Assembly: GCA_036674765.1 (NCBI GenBank)
Contig: JARVKI010000136.1
Span: 21,789 to 85,788 of the forward strand
Length of the DNA stretch: 64,000 nucleotides
Origin: Seiridium cupressi
Lineage: Eukaryota > Ascomycota > Sordariomycetes > Amphisphaeriales > Sporocadaceae
Direction of reading: 5' to 3'
Below the pieces are notes generated by a model. The model had not been told where the DNA came from and searched no databases. It worked only from the letters and a program-made list of their open reading frames with translations. Position numbers and translations under genes: made by a program. Below are positions 35,563-47,118 of the stretch, one piece after another; position 1 is the stretch's first letter, and each line of letters starts with the position of its first letter.

Positions 35563-36578
35563 ATCAATGGGGTTAGAATATCAGTAATGAAATGAAGCTG
35601 CGAAATTTCTATTGCTCCTCGATGGTCCAAGAAAGGCACCATTTATACAGCAAGGTCAATATGCGCTCCTCAGGGCACGAAGGCCGCATTGCCCTAGAGG
35701 ACGAGTGATTGCAGTTAAGTTTAGCTCTACCGCAGAAGAGTACAATGGACGTTCTCATCAACCAGTCCTACCTGTGGCGTATAGCTGACCTGCTTGAGCA
35801 CTTTTCTCGAGAATCTTTCAAGAGGCCGAGATGGTAGTGGTTGCTCAACTGTTCGATGCTCAAAAAGGTACGTTAATCTCTAGCACTGCACTGATTAAGC
35901 TAGAACTGATAGCAACATAAGAATAATGATACTTTATAGATCCGTCAAATGAAATACTAATTGATAGCTATAGGGATAACCAATAAGTAGCAGAACCAAT
36001 GATTCAGTCATGGGGTTGCCATTGCGGAACGTCTTCCCGGATGGTCACACTAGAGAGGAATAGAGTTTTTTGTTCTGCGGAAGGTTTACACCCCCAAAAG
36101 CCTTCGATCCGATGATTGAGTTGATTCGGTACAGGCAGAAACAGAGAAAATTGATCTAGTAATGAGCAATATCAAGACTGGTTCGACGATCGGCTGAGAC
36201 GTTCAGTTAGTAGACTCATTGACACACCTAAATAGAGCGAATCCACGAGCTAGCTTTTCTTGTCGAGACGTTGCTGCAAGCACACTATCATCCAATACGT
36301 ATATCAGCGTGTCAAAACACGAATGTGAAGCACGAAGTTCGCACATTGCCGAAACTGGAAATGCAGTTTCCCGAAAGAGTGGCCCTGCATCACCTCTGGT
36401 GACGTCACAGTGTTTCGGCTGTCTCGCGTAGACAAGATCGTGTATTTGTACCCTAGCGGGGCCCAGCAGCTTCTCAAACTGAACACGATGACCTTTATCA
36501 AATTCTGCTGTCACATGCTCGCCCCAAGAACACCCACACGGCTACCAAATTGCCGGCGCAGACATAACGACCCCAACA
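35563..36578. other. intergenic region with weak frame
   Basis: About 1 kb in which a 103-residue minus-strand frame (36203-36514) is open but unremarkable. It lies head to head with the weak gene at 36579. No family resemblance, RNA or repeat was seen. Confidence 0.4.
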
Positions 36579-36938
36579 ATGAGCGATAGCACTGACCAAC
36601 AAGCTGTCGCCTCCAAGGCAGCTGAGGTGTCCAATTCCTCCGATAATCAAACGGATGCCTCCCAGGCTCAGAAGTCAAATGGGGGTGCTGGAGTTGCCAG
36701 CACCGAGGTGAAGGATGATGCTGCTCCCGCCCGCCAGCCGGTGCAGTTGAAGTCGCATTTCAAGGGAATGCCGAAAGACTGGCCCATCAACCGCAGTAAG
36801 TGGCTCCTCCGTGGCAGGTCACAAGGCATCATGCTGAACGAATCGAAGACAAGGGACAGTAAATCGTTCTCATATGCTCCCATTGCTCGGATCTCTCAGA
36901 GTTGTGAGCATTTCGTCTTATTATCCCACAAAGCGTAA
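36579..36938 (+). CDS. small Ser/Asp/Ala-rich protein, uncertain
   Basis: The frame encodes 119 residues. The first 65 read like a genuine disordered N-terminus (MSDSTDQQAVASKAAEVSNS, then VQLKSHFKGMPKDWPINR). After INR there is a good donor, GTAAGT at about 36796, so the true protein may splice to a later exon that I could not identify, and the rest of the frame may be intron. No domain is recognised. Confidence 0.4.
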   Translation: MSDSTDQQAVASKAAEVSNSSDNQTDASQAQKSNGGAGVASTEVKDDAAPARQPVQLKSHFKGMPKDWPINRSKWLLRGRSQGIMLNESKTRDSKSFSYAPIARISQSCEHFVLLSHKA

Positions 36939-37276
36939 GACTTGAGGGAGGCTATCTGCTGGGAGCGAACAAGCACGAACTTGTTGGGCTTGACGGCCGC
37001 ATTCTCGAGCACCCAAGGTCCATCTGACGTAGGAGGCAGCCCATGGTGCTATGATTAAAGCTGTTATGTCTATCCTCAATAAACCGGCCTTCTGTAAACA
37101 TCCATTTGCGCCGGTCGTGCCGGGTCCCATGATTATATGATAAATTATTTCTCCTTGGCCTGCGGGTTGATATCCTGGGACAGCTCCAAGCCATGAGCAT
37201 CGTTGGGTGTATATATATAGATATATATATACAGGAATCCTTGGAGCCATTTCTTCGATGCCCAGTAAAACACCGT
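36939..37276. other. short intergenic region with TA microsatellite
   Basis: No gene seen. An alternating TA run, interrupted by a single G, occupies about 37209-37231. Confidence 0.55.
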
Positions 37277-38487
37277 TCAGCGGCGGAATCTTTGCTTCGT
37301 AGATGATCCACTTCTCTCGGCCTCACCATCGTCAGGGATTCCATTGTCGGTGGGAATCTGGATGAAGCCTTTACTGTCCGCAGTCTTCGCCGCCTGAGCG
37401 AGGATGTGTCCCATCTTCTCGTACCCGCTGGCTAAGGGATGCGAACCATCCGGTCCGATATCTGCGATCTGAGGAACATCATCTCCACCGTCGCTTGGAT
37501 GGAGCTCGGCAAGGACGACTGCCTTGCCCTCGTCTTCGAAGGTCGGCATTAGGGCTCGGTATTGTGCATTAATGTCCAGCACGTATGGTTCCAGATTCGG
37601 CACTTGATTGGTGAGTAAGGTGCTCAGTACCACGAAAGACTGTGGCGAGGTCTCCAATAGATAGTCAATGAAGTCCTTCATTTGCTCCCCTACAATATCA
37701 ACGTCCACGTTCTGTAGGATGTTGTTCGTGCCGACATTGATGACAAACATATTCGGCAGTGTTTCCGGCACGATGGCCTTTGCATGGTCGTGTATCTGGG
37801 TGACTCGATTGCCGCCGTAGGCCTCGAGATCATTGTCGATCATGTCTCCCAAGCGGACCGAACCGACCATGTTCACTGGAACCCCGAAGCTAACAAGGTC
37901 ATCGCGCAGCACTTTTCGGAACCCGACTGTGCCATTGGAAGTCTCGCCTTTGACTATCGATGCACCGAGGCACATGACCCTGAGAGGAGTGCCATCGGCA
38001 AGACTTCCAGCAAATTGGCTCGTAGAAGTTGATGTTGGCGTGGAAGTGGCTACAAGTCAAACCAGTCAGCTTGGCCAGCTTAACAAACAATGCACGCTGG
38101 TACGAGAAATGTGTATGTTACCAGTCACGATGTTTCTTGTTGTTGCTTGTGTAGGTAAAAGGGCTGATGAAGTTGATGAAGCCGTGGCTACTAGTTGAGA
38201 CGCACCTTGGGCTGATGCTGGACTAGAGCCATTGTTGGTAGTATTGGTTGAGTCTGCCTGCTTATTTCCCGACGAGGAAGTTCCCCCAATCTTGTGCGTC
38301 GCCCCCAAAGCTGGTAGTCGCGTGTTAGCCTTTGGACCCAAACCATACGCCACCATCACGAGTGCTCACCAATTAGTATAACGGCAACAGTAACAAGGAG
38401 CGACAATGCCGCGATCGCACGCTTGGTCTGAAGAAACGAGAGGCGCGAGCCCCAGGTCTTGGGACTCTTTTCCGTGTTGACAGACAT
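37277..38487 (-). CDS. membrane-anchored SGNH/GDSL hydrolase
   Basis: Three exons, 38487-38370, 38310-38122 and 38049-37277, encode 359 residues. The start at 38487 is preferred because it gives a short cytoplasmic tail followed by one hydrophobic anchor (AIAALSLLVTVAVILI), as in a type II membrane protein. A Ser/Thr-rich linker of about 75 residues leads to the catalytic domain. Its nucleophile block is VMCLGASIVKG with Ser133, the oxyanion Asn is Asn211 in VINVGTNNI, and DGSHP supplies Asp303 and His306. Family members are esterases acting on acetylated sugars or lipids. The long linker would hold the enzyme away from the plasma membrane, perhaps in the cell wall. Confidence 0.9.
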
Positions 38488-41215
38488 TATTTCGCACCCA
38501 CAGTCATCGACGACGTCGACAGGAGAACCCCAGAGACTCGGGCACTGGGGCGAATGCACTTAAGAAGCAGCTGGAGCCTTGCAAGGCATGATGATCGAGC
38601 CCTGCCAAGACGGCAGGGCCTCGAACGACCCCAGCTGCGGGGCCCCTTCACAAGCCAGGGAATTGCGGACTGCAGACGCCGGCACAGGCATTCATTGGAA
38701 GATATTCGCCCATGCTGCAGCGGAGCAATCCTAAATGACCCAACACCAATCTCGTCAACGTATGCCAAGGCCGCTTGTTGATTCAAACTTGGCACCCACA
38801 CGGAAACCGGCACAAGTTAAGTCTAAATATCAAGGGCACGGCGAAAGAACCACTACACGCGCTTAAATTGCGGATCCTCAATCGGCGATTGTAACCTTCG
38901 AACAACATTTCAGTATCATGATAAAGTTATCGATCTCCGCATTCTCCAGAATATCGAGCATTGCGTCAAGATTCGTTGGCAAATGCGACTCGACTCGCGC
39001 AGGGAACATTGGGCTTTCTGCTTACGGGTCTGCCAGAAGGCCCTTCCAATCCCGAGAGCCATAAATATCGATGCAGTGTCCTTGTACAGACGTCAAAATA
39101 CCGTGTTCTATCTGCCGAGCAGGTGTCAACAATTGATTGCCATGTGCTACCGCCTATCATGATTGCGCAATGTCTGCTCTATAGGATTGCAGAAGTATAA
39201 CTTGACAAGTGCTCGCTGTTGAAACGAAGGATATGAGCATCACAGGCAAACGAGTATTGTGCGAAGAGCTTCCTCCATATGGCTCAACATCCTCTCCCGG
39301 GGTTGTTCACGTCGACCATAGGTTTCCTGTTCTTTCGAGGCACGGAACTGGATTGACGAATGAACATGATGACCACTTGTTCTGTCGACGGGTGCTCTCT
39401 CCGGCGAACATTCAACGTAGCCAAGCCCGTGATACCGAATGAGGCTCTGGGTTATGCAAGATTCCTATGGGAGGAGCTGTATAGTCAGTCTGTATAGCTC
39501 GAACCCGCCTACTCGTCTCTAGGGCGGGTCACGTAACTCTGGGCAGAACATCGAACAGCCCCGTCGGTAAGAATCCATCGTTATCGAACGAAGTGAGTAT
39601 AGTTATAGTCAGCATACTATTGCGAGGGGTCAAATAATCAGTCCTCCATTCGGGGTACTCACAATAACTGCCAGACCAATTAGTAGACGCCGTCAGAGCT
39701 CTCGGTGCTGCAATACTGGAGAGACCTGTTTGTTATTGTACGTCAGATTCTGCGTACATAGGGCTAATATGACATTTCACGTAGCTTTATGTCATTATGG
39801 AGAAAATTTGTAGGTTTCCCCTAACGTTTTGTTTGTCATTTCTTTTCTGTGTCTGTTCCTGCCTACCCAACTATCCGGGCATCTGTGGCTCGGCACACGG
39901 TCGCAATGCAAAAAGAGCGACTCGCCTTGCTAATTCCCATAGCCGTGTAGTCATCGGGCTTATCATCCATGTCTATTTGCCGTTGATGCTGCTCTGGTAT
40001 CTATCTACGTCTTCGCCATTTGGATCCGAGAGACTGTGACCGTAGTTGGTGCCGTGTCCCGAATAAGAATTGCCAAGGATAGCCTTGTACCATGTAGCCC
40101 TCGCATATTGTGCTGTAGCTGGGTTGATCGCGTCTGACCTAACGTTTAAGTCGGATTGGTAACCCGCATCTAAAAATTCAGACATTGTAGGTTCTAGAGA
40201 AGCCTAGTTTCTGAAGTCGATTGGTGGTAACGACGTTGGTTGGCTTGGTGTCTGTGGATTGACGGTCCTGAAAGAGTATCTCAACCGTCAAGTCTGAGAT
40301 TCATAGATATGCTAATATCTGACGTCTATTTACTGCTGGCTTTTGGTGACTGAGATCCCGTAGAGTCACTAAAGTTCACTGACACTCGAGCTGTTTGATG
40401 AACGAGTCTCGTATAAACTGATTATTTATTCGCATTCGCTCCGACCCTCCTGGGCTTTGTAGGCCAACCAGCTTATTGATAGAGGGAACTACAGCCTATA
40501 AGGACCCGCAGCATAGTCGCGTACGTACATGATCGAAGGGTAATTAATAGCACTGCAGCTGAATTTGAAGTTCAATGGTAGCGTGTGATGGTCCTTTGAA
40601 CGAACCATTGCGTCTGCTAGTGATTTGGGCAGTGTTTCGAGCACACCAGACGTATATTCAGTGCCCAGAGAACTCAGTCTCACCCTTTCATCATGGAGTC
40701 GCACACGGATGCATGTGCTCGGAGTTTAGGTACGATATGATGACGAAAGATAGTGTTGGTGGCAGGCAGGGGCTACGTTCGTAAAATGTGGCAAGCTATA
40801 TTTGCTCTTGAGCAGTACCATTTACTACAGTATCCCAGATCTCATCAAACCAAGTGTTGAGGCAAGCTAAAACCATGTGATTTTTACTGCATGGTCCGCG
40901 ACGAGTCAGATGGCCGCCTCCTGAACATATTACGCACGTTTCAGTCATATCAGATACATGCCATTCTTGCTCAAACAAGCAACTTAGAGGACCGAAAATT
41001 ATGAGAATCTTTTTTAATTAAATACATAGAGGCATGAACATGTAGATTCGGCGATGTGGCCGACCTCACGGCATTCGTAAGAGCACGGTAGTATTAGTCA
41101 GTTTTGGGCGATAGCACAACCCCGATATTTTGACAAAGGTGGAGTGTCGGAATACGTGAGCTTGACTAGAATAAGCAGAATCTGCCACAACAGCAAATCA
41201 GCTACCTTCTCCACT
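38488..41215. other. intergenic region with two weak small frames
   Basis: About 2.7 kb without a firm gene. Two minus-strand frames are worth a note. One at 39973-40185 (70 residues, MSEFLDAGYQSDLNVRSDAI) is clean but unrecognised. The other at 40796-40978 (60 residues) has a CVIC pair and a later HMVLACLNTWF stretch that recalls half of a RING finger, but the remaining zinc ligands are missing. Confidence 0.4.
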
Positions 41216-41302
41216 GCCCGCTTGGCATAGTGGTATTGCGTCGCACTCGTAAGAAATACGTGCGTCATGCGAAAGTCGGCGGTTCAATTCCGCCAGCGGG
41301 CA
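41216..41302 (+). tRNA. tRNA-Thr(CGT) with intron
   Basis: The acceptor stem GCCCGCT pairs with AGCGGGC, and the discriminator base is A at 41302. The T-arm is GGCGG-TTCAATT-CCGCC. The anticodon stem TCGCA pairs with TGCGA, and the anticodon CGT is at 41248-41250. About 15 extra bases (AGAAATACGTGCGTC) between the anticodon loop and the 3' half of the stem form a nuclear tRNA intron at the usual 37/38 position. Without it the tRNA is 72 nt. A-box-like and B-box (GGTTCAATTCC) promoter elements are in place. Confidence 0.92.
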
Positions 41303-41832
41303 TACGTTTTGCCATTTGTATGCATGGGGACTCTCATACTGGAAGTGGGCATTTATTTTATTGTTTTAGGAGGATTCGTGGCGGACGTGGTCATATATCC
41401 TGTAGTTGTCCGTCATCATACCTAGCATACTGTTATATGGGAGTTGCATGTAATGAGCATAATGTAGAATATAACAGAGGGGCTTTTGGACTGGGTGTTT
41501 GTTTATTTTTGAGTGTTATAAGAAACGTGTACATAGAGACAACATATATAGTATGAATAGCCAATAAGTATAGTCACTGGGGAAATGCAATAATATACGA
41601 CCCGTTTCCGTCAAAATATGCCCACCATCAAGTCCAAGTCTTAAGATCCCTGTTCTGTATTCAGGTACCCGTGGGCCGCCTAGACATGGTTGACGTAGGC
41701 AGCTGATTGAGCCTGCAGCGCTGCGCCGCTTATCTGACATGTCCACTATCTCGCTCCCTCCCTGGGTCGAAGCCTCCTCCAGGCGTTGGACCTTTCCTCC
41801 TCACCCAATTCGAAACATGTCGTACCGACACG
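41303..41832. other. intergenic region
   Basis: Gap between the tRNA and the alpha/beta hydrolase start. No gene seen. A frame open upstream of 41833 is probably 5' UTR. Confidence 0.5.
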
Positions 41833-43165
41833 ATGCTGCCGAAGCCTTCATTGTGCTTCACCATTCCCAGCATACATGACCACACCAAACTCGAATGCCG
41901 AGTCTTCCATCCCGCCAGCTTGAATTCACCGTCCGCCGCTGCCCTGCCATGGGGCCGACACGTCGCAGTTGTTGCGCATCCGTACGCGCCGCTGGGAGGA
42001 TGCTACGATGATCCAATCGTGGATCTAGTGGCAGGCACACTTCTGCAATTGGGTTTCATGGTCGCAACGTTCAACTTCAGGTCAGTGGGTGCATCGAGTG
42101 CGTTGTGCGTCGTGCCGCATGCTGCCGATGGCCGTGGATCTGTCGCACTTGAAAGGGCCAGAAGCTAACGAGACTACTTGACATAGAGGCGCCTCAGGAG
42201 CCCGCACATCATGGACGTCCAAGCCTGAGCAGGCCGACTACATGTCCGTCGTAGGCTTCATGGCCTATTATGCGCACTACATCGACTTCCCTCACCGAAC
42301 AAGCGCGGAGAGCTCGTCTTCGCCTATCATGCTGCAAGCAGGTTACTCGTACGGCGCCATGATTACCACGAAACTGCCTCCCGTCCACGACATCATAGCG
42401 CTCTTTGAGAGCCCCGCCGTGCACACAGATGCGGCAGACATTCGACTCCGAGCACAGCATCTAGCCGAGCAGCAGAATAGACTGTCTTCCGGTCCTGCTT
42501 CTCCACGTAGATCTATGGGAATGCGAGTGGGCGGCGACGAAGATGTTTCACGCAAAAGTCATGACATACCGGCATCGCATTCCCTAGCGGACCGAGAGGA
42601 TGTTATACGCAAGGGCGTCAAGGACTTGCTTCTCAGAACAAAGCGAGTGCACAAGAAACACCGGCACAAACCCCACGAGCAGGCTGAAGAAGTCATACAT
42701 GAAGAGGAATGCATGGCCAAGGTCGAGGACCTGAGACACTTCCGCAGTGCCTACTTGGTTGTGTCGCCTCCCGTAGGCTTCATGACCAACCTGGCAACCA
42801 TGTCCTTCTCCGGCTTGTTTAACGGCCCAGCGAAGAAGGGTGGACGGAACGGGCATGGCACAGCACATCATAACGGGACCGGCGACAGCGGTTTAGATAC
42901 TGCTGAACTGAAGTTTGCACGGAACCCTACTCTGGCCATTTATGGTACTCAAGATGGCTTTCTCACGCAGCGCAAAATCCGGGAGTGGACAAGTAGGCTG
43001 AAATCGATTGATTCGACCCTGTTCCATTACGTCGAGGTAGCAGGAGCGGGCCATTTCTGGGTAGAAGAGGGCACCATCTACCAGCTGCGCGATGCTATAG
43101 GTGCCTTTGGAACAGAACTCCTCGGGACTAAAGCTCATATGCTCCGGCCATGGGACGGCACTTGA
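41833..43165 (+). CDS. alpha/beta hydrolase
   Basis: Two exons, 41833-42080 and 42187-43165, separated by a 106-nt intron (GTCAGT, GCTAAC, ATAG), encode 408 residues. The splice restores TFNFRGASGARTSWTS, a typical strand and oxyanion region. The nucleophile elbow is GYSYG with Ser137. The acid is probably Asp339 in YGTQDGFL and the base His372 in GAGHFW. A charged insertion between about residues 215 and 245 (RTKRVHKKHRHKPHEQAEE) separates the nucleophile from the other two residues. No signal peptide is seen, so it is likely cytosolic. The substrate is unknown. Confidence 0.88.
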
Positions 43166-44685
43166 TATAGGTATGACGGAATGTGATACCGCTGCAACCT
43201 CACTCGTGCCATGATGCTATTCAGCATGAGGCGGTTTGTATTAGAGCTCTAGCAAAACGGATACACCGGGACATTCGGAAGCCCTGATGCAACCACATCC
43301 AATAGCCGGCATTTTTCTACTGCTTGGTGTTATTTTTGTCAAGATACATTTTCAAAGCCTATGTATATATATTGGTTGTTATTATATCAGAACATTTAGA
43401 GCAGAGTCTGTTGCTGATTGAATCACTAGAATATGATGAGTATATTTGTTCATTGCTTTGCGGTGCGGGCCTGTATCGTGAGGTCTTTACTTTCCATGCG
43501 GCAAGAATGACACCAGCTGCATACATGTAGTCATTGAACGTGGGGTGCATGATTCACATGCTTTTCAGCAGCACCCCAGATATCCACCCTGCGGTATGTG
43601 CATGGTATAATGACTTGACTGCACTGATCCACTGATCCACTGATCCTTGCGCACTCGAATCAGCAAACAGGCGTGTAGGGTAGTTGAATGTGATGCGGTG
43701 ATGAAGTCCTTGAGCCGTGAGGGTCGCCGATTTCTCCCAACATCAACTCAATAATAATTAGCTACGTTACGTTATACACACACTGAACATATAAAGGGCG
43801 AAGGGCGGATCACCCGCACGCCAAAGTGTGGCCGCGTGGCTACGGAAGATGTCACACGTGCATGCACGGGTAGGCACCATGCACTCCAACTCCCACGTAG
43901 AGGCTGTCGGGATTGCGCGCCGCCTCGCTGGTGGTCAGCTCTGTGGGCAAAGAGATCACGGGTATGATGATGCAAGCGCGAACGAGTGCTGCTGTGTAGC
44001 GTGGCTTTGCAGCACTTCCCCGGCCTTCGGCGCACTTGCTCCAGCGGGTTGGGGGCGATGAGGGCTACTTCTGGGGCGCTGATTGGTGATGCGGACCGCT
44101 AAGCTTACATTCAATGCACCCATGGGGAGCTGGTTGCCCCTGCGTCTGGGGTCAGATGCTGGGGGTGATCGCTGCACGTGGGGTAGGATCGCGATGGCTT
44201 AGCGCGACGTACCCAAGTTCTGGCCTCGGCTTCCATGCTCACCGTCTGTTTTGCTGACGTTAGTTTACTTGTCCAAGGTTCTGCTCACTGTTTCTTTGTC
44301 GCCATTCCCACTTGCCCTGCTTCACCTCGAACCTCCAAGACTCGGCGGATATCATAAACCCGAAATGGCGTAAAGATGGTCTTCATGTACTCGGCCTTTC
44401 CTCATACCTAGCAGCTCACGACCAAACCTACGGGTCCTACTAATGCCGGCTTCATGCCATTGTGCACAACTTTATTGAGTGCCACTTAACGCATACCTTT
44501 GGCCCTCCCCGCAACCGCGACAACGTTCCGTTCGCACACCTTCTCGCTCACAGGGTGTTCCAACCAATGTACAAATCCCACGTCGGCATTCTACACAGCC
44601 GCCTTCCGCAGCGACAAGCCTCACGAACTAACTGAGATGCCGCGCCCGCGGACAACTAGGCGCCCTTCTACCTACCACTACTACC
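43166..44685. other. intergenic region, lipase upstream
   Basis: About 1.5 kb without a convincing gene. An 8-bp unit (ACTGATCC) is repeated three times at 43623-43646. The part just before 44686 is presumably promoter and 5' UTR of the lipase gene. Confidence 0.5.
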
Positions 44686-47118
44686 ATGACGCAACTTCTC
44701 CTTCCTGCTGTGCGATCGAGCCCAATTTCCGCCAATGACAACAGATCCAGGACCTCGAGCGTCAGCAAAGGCAGCCCAACCAAGACTACCGCTACAGAAC
44801 CGTTGTCGAGAGCTATCAGGAGCGCAGGGAATTTGGTTCACTATTTAAGAGGTGGCCTATCACAAACAGATCGCCATGGCGCAACGCTCCTCGAAGAGCG
44901 GAAGCAGATTTTATCAGCTAGGCTGCAGCATGCCGAGACGTGGCAGCAATGGGACAAGGCCGCCCATGAATTGGATGAGTTGGAGGGCAATGAGGAGTGG
45001 AAGAAGGATAATTCAACGGGAGATTATGATCCCGAACTCATCCAGGAGCGCCTTGAAGCCCTCGACGAAGCGCGAACAAACTGCGATCTGCGGGCCATGA
45101 TGCACCTGGTCCGAACCGCCCTGACCAGAGATCTAGGGGGTATGGGCAATCTTGACTTGTACCGCCATTCCTATTGTGGCACTAAAAAGCTCATCGAAAA
45201 ATACGTCGAGTCGACGCTTCGGACCATTGGTGCCGTGGTTGAGCAAAGCTCACGTCCTCTGCCAGATGGTCTGGTGCCCAAGGACCTGCTTGATGCTATG
45301 CTTTATGCCCGCCAGAGTTTCGGACGGAGTGCACTCCTTCTAAGCGGCGGCGGTACATTTGGAATGACGCATATTGGAGTGCTCAAGGCCATGTTTGAAG
45401 TCAAATTGCTCCCACGCATCATCTCGGGAGCCTCGGCGGGATCCATCGTCTGCTCTGTCGTCTGCACGAGAACGGACGAGGAGATCCCGCAGGTCTTGTC
45501 GGAATTCCCCCACGGCGATCTGGCGGTGTTCGAGGAAGAAGGAAACGAGGATGGTCTCTTGGCCCATCTGCGCAGACTCTTTACCGAGGGCAACTGGTCC
45601 GACATCAAGCACTTGACCAGGGTCATGCGTGATCTCTTGGGCGACATGACGTTCCAGGAAGCCTACAATCGCACCAGGAGGATATGCAACATTTGCGTCT
45701 CCTCTGCCTCCATTTACGAGCTTCCGAGACTGCTCAACTACGTGACCTCCCCAAATGTCATGATCTGGTCCGCCGTGGCCGCCTCATGCTCGGTGCCTTT
45801 GGTCTTCAGTGCAGCGCCGCTCTTGGTAAAAGACCCTGCCACCGGCAGGCACAGCCCGTGGAACCCAACACCTCAAATGTGGATAGATGGCTCCGTCGAC
45901 AACGATCTTCCCATGACAAGACTAGCCGAGATGTTCAACGTGAATCACTTCATCGTCTCCCAGGTAAATCCCCATGTCGTCCCATTCTTGTCCAACGAGG
46001 ATGCGCCATATTCGGCCTCGGAAGCGCGCAGCCAATCCTCCGGGGGCCAGGCTGAGTGGATTTATACTGTTGCCCAGTTAGCCAAGAGCGAGGCGCTTCA
46101 TCGACTACAGATCATAGCCGAGCTTGGCATCTTCCCCAATCTGGTCACCAAGGTGCGCTCGATTCTGAGTCAGAAGTACTCAGGCGACATCAACATCTTG
46201 CCAGCCATGGGTGTCCTTGACCTGCCAAAAATCCTTGCAAACCCGACGTCGGACTTCATGCATCGTTCGTGTCTCTCTGGCGAGCGCGCCACGTGGCCCA
46301 AGTTATCGAGAGTGCGCGACCGCTGTGCTATCGAACTGGCGCTGGATCGTGCCGTTCACGCCTTGAAGGCGCGCGTGGTTTTTAGCAAGAGTCAAGCTGA
46401 TCTCAGGCGGATGATGACTGGCACCATTGCCAATACTATGGGTGGCAGCCACGAGCCCCTCAATGCCATGATCTCACCAATGGAGAGCCTGATGATAGCC
46501 AAAGAGAAACTGAAACGCCGGCATAGGCGATCGAGTGGGAGTAATTTACAGCCGGTCCTGGCACTTCGGAAGCATGTCCATGAGGCCGACGAGGTGACGG
46601 ATGATGTCACTGATCAGGAGGAGCGGCTGGAGATGGTTCTCAAACGGGCTCGTGCAAAGCCCAAGTTAAGGATGAAGCGACTTCCACCCCACGATCATCT
46701 GCAGACGGGACCAAAGACAGCTCCGCATTTGGGCTCGTCCGACGAGCCCAACGCTTTCGATTTCGCCAAATCTCCTCCGTCGACCAGCCGAGATACTGAC
46801 AGATTCACCGTCCGAGCGTCGATGCCCGCTGCCGCGCCACCATATCTTGAAAGTATGCATATTGATGCGAAGCTCGACGATAATGCCCTTGTCAATGAAG
46901 CCTCGAGTACCTCCACTGGACAGCAGACTGCTCAGCCAGATGAGCTGGCAACTAGTGACGCCCATGCATCCGATGCCGACATAGACAGCGTTTCAGACTC
47001 AAGTATTGAGAACGTAGATATGAAATCCTCGAATCGAGTTGTATCTAATGTGAGGGAGAAAGATCTGCAGAGAAGAGGCGAGATGGAGCCTCCGACGATA
47101 TCAATTAAAGAGCCGTAA
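44686..47118 (+). CDS. patatin-type triacylglycerol lipase (TGL3/4/5 type)
   Basis: A single-exon gene for 810 residues. Patatin-type lipases of this group hydrolyse triacylglycerol at lipid droplets and often also act on phospholipids. The N-terminal part (about 40-195) resembles DUF3336, which precedes the patatin fold in yeast Tgl3, Tgl4 and Tgl5. The oxyanion loop is LLSGGGTFGMTHIGVLKAMF, the nucleophile is Ser250 in GASAG, and the Asp of the Ser-Asp dyad is Asp401 in WIDGSVDND. After about residue 600 the protein becomes basic and then acidic low complexity (RRHRRSSG, later DAHASDADIDSVSDSS), probably disordered and a site of regulation. No membrane-spanning signal peptide is seen. Confidence 0.93.
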   Translation: MTQLLLPAVRSSPISANDNRSRTSSVSKGSPTKTTATEPLSRAIRSAGNLVHYLRGGLSQTDRHGATLLEERKQILSARLQHAETWQQWDKAAHELDELEGNEEWKKDNSTGDYDPELIQERLEALDEARTNCDLRAMMHLVRTALTRDLGGMGNLDLYRHSYCGTKKLIEKYVESTLRTIGAVVEQSSRPLPDGLVPKDLLDAMLYARQSFGRSALLLSGGGTFGMTHIGVLKAMFEVKLLPRIISGASAGSIVCSVVCTRTDEEIPQVLSEFPHGDLAVFEEEGNEDGLLAHLRRLFTEGNWSDIKHLTRVMRDLLGDMTFQEAYNRTRRICNICVSSASIYELPRLLNYVTSPNVMIWSAVAASCSVPLVFSAAPLLVKDPATGRHSPWNPTPQMWIDGSVDNDLPMTRLAEMFNVNHFIVSQVNPHVVPFLSNEDAPYSASEARSQSSGGQAEWIYTVAQLAKSEALHRLQIIAELGIFPNLVTKVRSILSQKYSGDINILPAMGVLDLPKILANPTSDFMHRSCLSGERATWPKLSRVRDRCAIELALDRAVHALKARVVFSKSQADLRRMMTGTIANTMGGSHEPLNAMISPMESLMIAKEKLKRRHRRSSGSNLQPVLALRKHVHEADEVTDDVTDQEERLEMVLKRARAKPKLRMKRLPPHDHLQTGPKTAPHLGSSDEPNAFDFAKSPPSTSRDTDRFTVRASMPAAAPPYLESMHIDAKLDDNALVNEASSTSTGQQTAQPDELATSDAHASDADIDSVSDSSIENVDMKSSNRVVSNVREKDLQRRGEMEPPTISIKEP

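Noticed and set aside
37784..38198. Plus-strand frames of 82 and 121 residues
   Set aside because: Antisense shadows of the SGNH hydrolase catalytic domain and linker.
40796..40978. Half RING-finger-like minus-strand frame
   Set aside because: Only the first Cys pair and a partial second half are present; the remaining zinc ligands are absent, so it is not called as a gene.
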